A stretch of DNA of 46,933 nt. Source: Pseudobdellovibrionaceae bacterium. Lineage in GTDB: Bacteria > Bdellovibrionota > Bdellovibrionia > Bdellovibrionales > UBA1609. Each line of letters opens with the position of its first letter. Positions within the stretch are counted from its first letter, which is position 1. Below the pieces are notes generated by a model that did no database searches, was not told the DNA's origin, and saw only the letters and a program-made list of their open reading frames with translations. A program made the translations under genes and the position numbers. Positions 41,951 to 46,933 of this stretch are shown here, one piece after another. The DNA is taken from contig JABJQG010000006.1 in the NCBI GenBank assembly GCA_018663505.1, positions 1 through 46,933 of the forward strand, given 5' to 3'.

Positions 41951-43126
41951 ATGAAAAGTATGTCAGAAGAGGGTAGTGATAATACAGATGTTGAGCCTGC
42001 AGACGGTGAAATATCTTTAGAAAACATAGATGAGCTGGTTGCTTCAGAGGAGGATCCTGGTGCGGCGGCTGAGATTACTCCCAAGAGTGTTGAAGCTTCA
42101 CCCCCCCCCGAAGAGAGTAAAGAAGAAGACCAATCTGGTGACATGGAGATTTCTCTAGAAAACATTGATGATATCATTGGTACCGAGGACCCTAAATTCT
42201 CAGAATCCATGAACGAGATGCAGTCCGAAGCAGAGGAAGTTAAGTCTGAATTGAGCGCTGAAGCAGATGAGCAGGACCTACAACCAGAATCTGTTGTGGA
42301 TGAAGAGCAAGAACAAGAAAAAGAAAAAGAAAAAGTAACTAAGCTTACAAAAATTAAATTAAAAGTGGCTCGGTTTCTTAAGCCATTTGCAATTATTATT
42401 TTGCCATTGAGGTTGATTGCTAAACCACTTCTATTGACTTGGTATTTGGGAAGATCAATATATGTAAGAATAAAAAATAAATTATATTTTTTATTCCGTG
42501 CAATTATACAATACTTTAAAAAGGATTTTGTCGGACAAGTAAAAAGCATTTTTATAAGTGTGAGTACCACTATTAAAAAAGTTTTAAGTTGGTTGATAAG
42601 TTTCAAATCATTGTCCTTAAAGAGAAAATCATTAGTTATCTTATTTATCGGTCTTGTTGGCTTTTTTAGTTATTTTGTAAAAGTTGTAGTTAAAAACCAA
42701 CAGTTCTTAAAATTTGAGAAAGAGTTACTTGTTGGCTTCCAGGAGGTAGCTACTAAGGTAACTCAATTTAATCCCGAAGAAGAACTGGTGCAGTTTTATC
42801 TCGCTTTTCCACAACCATCTCACAATTTTTTAATGGATAAAATTGTGGTTAATCTAACTAGAGAACCAGGGCATGCATCGCCCATGGGTGCTTTTGAGTT
42901 TTTTATCAATTTAGATTCTAAGGATACTGCAATTGAGCTTAAGGACCGTCAAAAAGAATTTATTGATTTACTTCAACGAACAGTAGAAGAGTTAAGGTAC
43001 AGAGAGCTGGAGACTACCCAGGGTAAAGTAAAGTTGAAAAACAATATTAAGCTGGCGTTTAATCGAGTGCTAAATCAAGGGCGAGTTAAGTCTATTGCTA
43101 TTAAAACTATTATATTGAAACCTTGA
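41951..43126 (+). CDS. FliL-like membrane protein with acidic N-terminal tail
   Basis: The protein has 391 residues. Residues 1-128 are acidic and disordered, containing two copies of EISLENIDEL/DI (20-30 and 66-76). A basic, hydrophobic region follows (about 140-225), then a membrane segment (228-247, LVILFIGLVGFFSYFVKVVV). The C-terminal ~100 residues (LMDKIVVNLTREPGHASPMG, ELKDRQKEFIDLLQRTVEEL, GKVKLKNNIKLAFNRVLNQG) match the FliL flagellar basal-body family, which stabilises the stators. A C9 run at 42101-42109 codes for Pro51-53. Position of the membrane segment late in the protein is unlike ordinary FliL. Convergent 17-bp overlap with the next gene. Confidence 0.72.
   Translation: MKSMSEEGSDNTDVEPADGEISLENIDELVASEEDPGAAAEITPKSVEASPPPEESKEEDQSGDMEISLENIDDIIGTEDPKFSESMNEMQSEAEEVKSELSAEADEQDLQPESVVDEEQEQEKEKEKVTKLTKIKLKVARFLKPFAIIILPLRLIAKPLLLTWYLGRSIYVRIKNKLYFLFRAIIQYFKKDFVGQVKSIFISVSTTIKKVLSWLISFKSLSLKRKSLVILFIGLVGFFSYFVKVVVKNQQFLKFEKELLVGFQEVATKVTQFNPEEELVQFYLAFPQPSHNFLMDKIVVNLTREPGHASPMGAFEFFINLDSKDTAIELKDRQKEFIDLLQRTVEELRYRELETTQGKVKLKNNIKLAFNRVLNQGRVKSIAIKTIILKP
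42101..42109 (+). repeat. C9 homopolymer in the FliL-like gene
   Basis: Nine consecutive C, in frame as three Pro codons (residues 51-53), in an otherwise AT-rich genome. Gain or loss of one base would frameshift the gene in its first third. Confidence 0.85.
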
Positions 43127-44075
43127 TAAGATCTGATGAGCTACGAGAAAATTGTTTTGCATTGATTTCATATTTTTTAATTTTATCGTGTAATGTGCTT
43201 TTTGGTACTCCAAGAGCTTTTGAAACAGCTCGTTGATTGCCATAAAAATCTCTTAATCCCTGAATAATTAGATCGCGTTCGATTTGTTTGATGGTACTTA
43301 AGTGCGAAAATTTAGACTTGATATTCTCTTCTTGTTTAAAGTTGAGAAGATCCGTAAGATGGTGCTTTGTAATGATTTTTTGACCATGAATAGCTTTTGC
43401 TCTAGAAATGAAGTTTTTTAACTCCCTGATATTGCCTGGCCATACATGGTTTCTGAGTTGTTCAAGAGCATCGTTACTTATGTTTAAGCGGTAGCCATTA
43501 GAAAGTTGACTTAGCAGTGGAATGAGGTCTTCGGGCCTTTGCCTTAGTGGTGGTATGTGGATATTGAGAACATTAATTCGAAAAAGTAGGTCTGACCTGA
43601 ATTCTTTTTTTGAAATTTTTTCAACTAAATCCACATTGGTAGCACAAATGATTCGACTCTCTGTCTTTATGGTTTGGTCCGTTCCAATGGGCCGAATCTC
43701 TTGATTTTCAATGGCTCTCAATAGTTTAGGCTGAAGACTTATGGGGAGATCGCCGATTTCATCCAAAAACAAAGTTCCTCCTCTGGATTCTTCAAATGCA
43801 CCTTTGCGATTATTGATGGCCCCAGTGAAAGCCCCTTTAATGTGACCAAAGAGCTCTGATTCAATGAGGCTTTCGTTGAGAGCACTGCAATTTACAGAAA
43901 CAAAGGGACCAGCTTTGTATAAGGAGTGTTGGTGAATATAGTTGGCCATAACATCCTTACCGCTACCAGATTCGCCCTGGAGCAATATGGGGTGAGAGCA
44001 TAGGGCCATTTTTTTTGTATTCTCTATTTGCTCATTCCAAATTCTATTTCTACTTTCTAAACGGATATGTATCAT
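43110..44075 (-). CDS. Sigma-54-dependent transcriptional activator without receiver domain
   Basis: From ATG 44075 (GGGAG six bases upstream) the protein has 321 residues. The AAA+ domain has Walker A LQGESGSGKDVMANYIHQ, the sigma-54-contacting GAFTGA in HIKGAFTGAINN, Walker B GGTLFLDEIGDLP and the arginine-finger region SDLLFRINVLNIHIPPLRQR. A C-terminal Fis-type helix-turn-helix follows (QRAVSKALGVPKSTLHDKIK). There is no N-terminal sensory domain: only a ~20-residue lead (MIHIRLESRNRIWNEQIE), so it may be constitutive or controlled by a partner, as PspF is. It is convergent with the FliL-like gene; flagellar genes often use sigma-54. Confidence 0.92.
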   Translation of the reverse strand: MIHIRLESRNRIWNEQIENTKKMALCSHPILLQGESGSGKDVMANYIHQHSLYKAGPFVSVNCSALNESLIESELFGHIKGAFTGAINNRKGAFEESRGGTLFLDEIGDLPISLQPKLLRAIENQEIRPIGTDQTIKTESRIICATNVDLVEKISKKEFRSDLLFRINVLNIHIPPLRQRPEDLIPLLSQLSNGYRLNISNDALEQLRNHVWPGNIRELKNFISRAKAIHGQKIITKHHLTDLLNFKQEENIKSKFSHLSTIKQIERDLIIQGLRDFYGNQRAVSKALGVPKSTLHDKIKKYEINAKQFSRSSSDLIKVSI

Positions 44076-44237
44076 GTGGACTCCCTTTTCCAAATGAGAG
44101 TTCAAAGTGTGTGCCAACAAAAAAGTGGTAATTTAGATTAATTTCCGGTGTGTAGCAGTATGTAGGTCTGAAATATTGGAATTTTTCTATATCTTAAGAA
44201 ATTAATGTACTCGGAGAGATCATTAATATAAAACAAA

Positions 44238-44815
44238 ATGATGCGTTTACATTTTGTCAAAAGTGCTCAATTCATCGAACAGTTTCCAATGGAAGATCGT
44301 CCAGAGATTGCCATAGTGGGACGATCTAACAGTGGAAAATCATCTTTTCTGAATGCACTGTCATCTCAAAAAATTGCGAAGGTGAGTTCTACTCCAGGAA
44401 AAACAAGATTGTTGAACTTCTTTGACGTGGGCGATAAATATCGAATTGTGGATATGCCTGGTTATGGTTTTGCAGCAGTGGATAACCGCGAAGCCGGTAA
44501 GTGGAAGTCTATGATTGAGACCTACCTTAATGAACGAGAAAGTCTTGTTGGTTTAATATTGATTATGGATGCTCGTCGTAATTGGCAGCAAGAAGAAGAG
44601 CAAATTATTCAATGGTCCGCAGAGAGCAATGTACCTGTTGTAGTGTGTCTAAATAAAGTAGACAGAATGAAAAAAAATGAAGCTCGGAGTAATTTACTAA
44701 AGTTTAAAAAGCAATTTCCAGATTTAAAGTTTTTTAACACCTCTGCTAAAACAGAGCCAGGGGTAACTATGGTAGAGGATTATGCATTTACTCAATGGGT
44801 GAGTGAGGTATTGAA

Positions 44816-44819
<4 letters not shown>
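44238..44819 (+). CDS. engB: Ribosome-biogenesis GTP-binding protein EngB/YsxC
   Basis: The 193-residue GTPase has every G motif: G1 VGRSNSGKSSFLNAL, G2 TPGKTRLLNFF, G3 DMPGYGFA, G4 NKVD and G5 NTSAK. EngB assists assembly of the large ribosomal subunit and is usually essential. Length is normal. Two consecutive ATG codons are candidate starts. Its last four bases (ATGA) overlap the start of kdsB, so the two are coupled; pyrG follows. It is first gene of this plus-strand operon. Confidence 0.96.

Positions 44820-46933
<2,114 letters not shown>

Noticed and set aside
41917-42606. 229-codon minus-strand frame opposite the FliL-like gene
   Set aside because: Ser/Cys-rich composition is the antisense image of the acidic Glu/Ser tail; the plus-strand protein has a clear membrane segment and FliL-like end.

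Overview
This AT-rich, gene-dense bacterial chromosome segment most likely comes from a member of the Bdellovibrionota (Bdellovibrio-like predators and relatives). No single gene proves this. The support is: a Gram-negative envelope set (kdsB, TonB-type proteins, outer-membrane barrels, lipoproteins); a lipobox of the 'QNC' style that I associate with this group; a flagellar FliL-type protein; several cyclic-di-GMP proteins; and an FHA-GGDEF protein laid out like DgcB of B. bacteriovorus, a few kilobases from an ECF sigma factor. No rRNA, tRNA, CRISPR array, complete transposon or prophage was seen.

Layout. 1-170: remnant of an IS481-type insertion sequence. 196-4615: yceI, an outer-membrane barrel candidate, a large lipoprotein, a secreted unknown, a VOC-fold protein. 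4610-5368: sfsA (minus strand). 5782-10830: a lipoic-acid and 2-oxoacid dehydrogenase operon, lipA, E2, E3, lipB, then a TonB-like gene. 11159-13536: rlmN and a PfkB-type kinase. 13765-17885: a coiled-coil protein, a GGDEF protein, a metallophosphoesterase and the DgcB-like protein. 17916-19899: hflK-hflC (minus). 20568-21381: ECF sigma factor and a tiny follower. 21392-23852: a minus-strand envelope operon (TonB-like, barrel, HExxH lipoprotein). 23931-30958: PilZ protein, phoH-like, a small lipoprotein-like ORF, an unknown, a cupredoxin, an orphan CpaF/TadA ATPase, an unknown sensor-like protein, eno. 31217-36866: an anchored unknown, a DUF4143-type ATPase (minus), ftsB-like, a HTH protein, polA. 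37210-41821: SNF2 helicase and BamE-like lipoprotein (minus). 41951-46933: FliL-like protein, sigma-54 activator (minus), engB, kdsB and the first part of pyrG.

The most unusual content is not protein coding. Three elements (12221-12382, 16719-16871, 41007-41161) share a nearly invariant core of about 49 bp. Each core is enclosed by 43-47 bp inverted arms that are unique to its locus. All three lie 10-23 bp after a stop codon, with the core in the same orientation as the upstream gene. A fourth palindrome (10855-11037) has 64-bp perfect arms and a different core with a TTCG loop, also just after a stop codon. A constant loop with variable but self-complementary arms is the reverse of what a MITE family would show. 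It suggests a family of 3'-end RNA hairpins or a palindrome-generating process. Smaller dispersed hairpins also occur (5662/26002, 26370, 32110, 20035-20183).

Functional themes are lipoylation and 2-oxoacid oxidation, cyclic-di-GMP signalling (two GGDEF proteins and one PilZ protein), envelope biogenesis and quality control, and DNA replication/repair. All calls come from reading the sequence and translated motifs; no database search was run.
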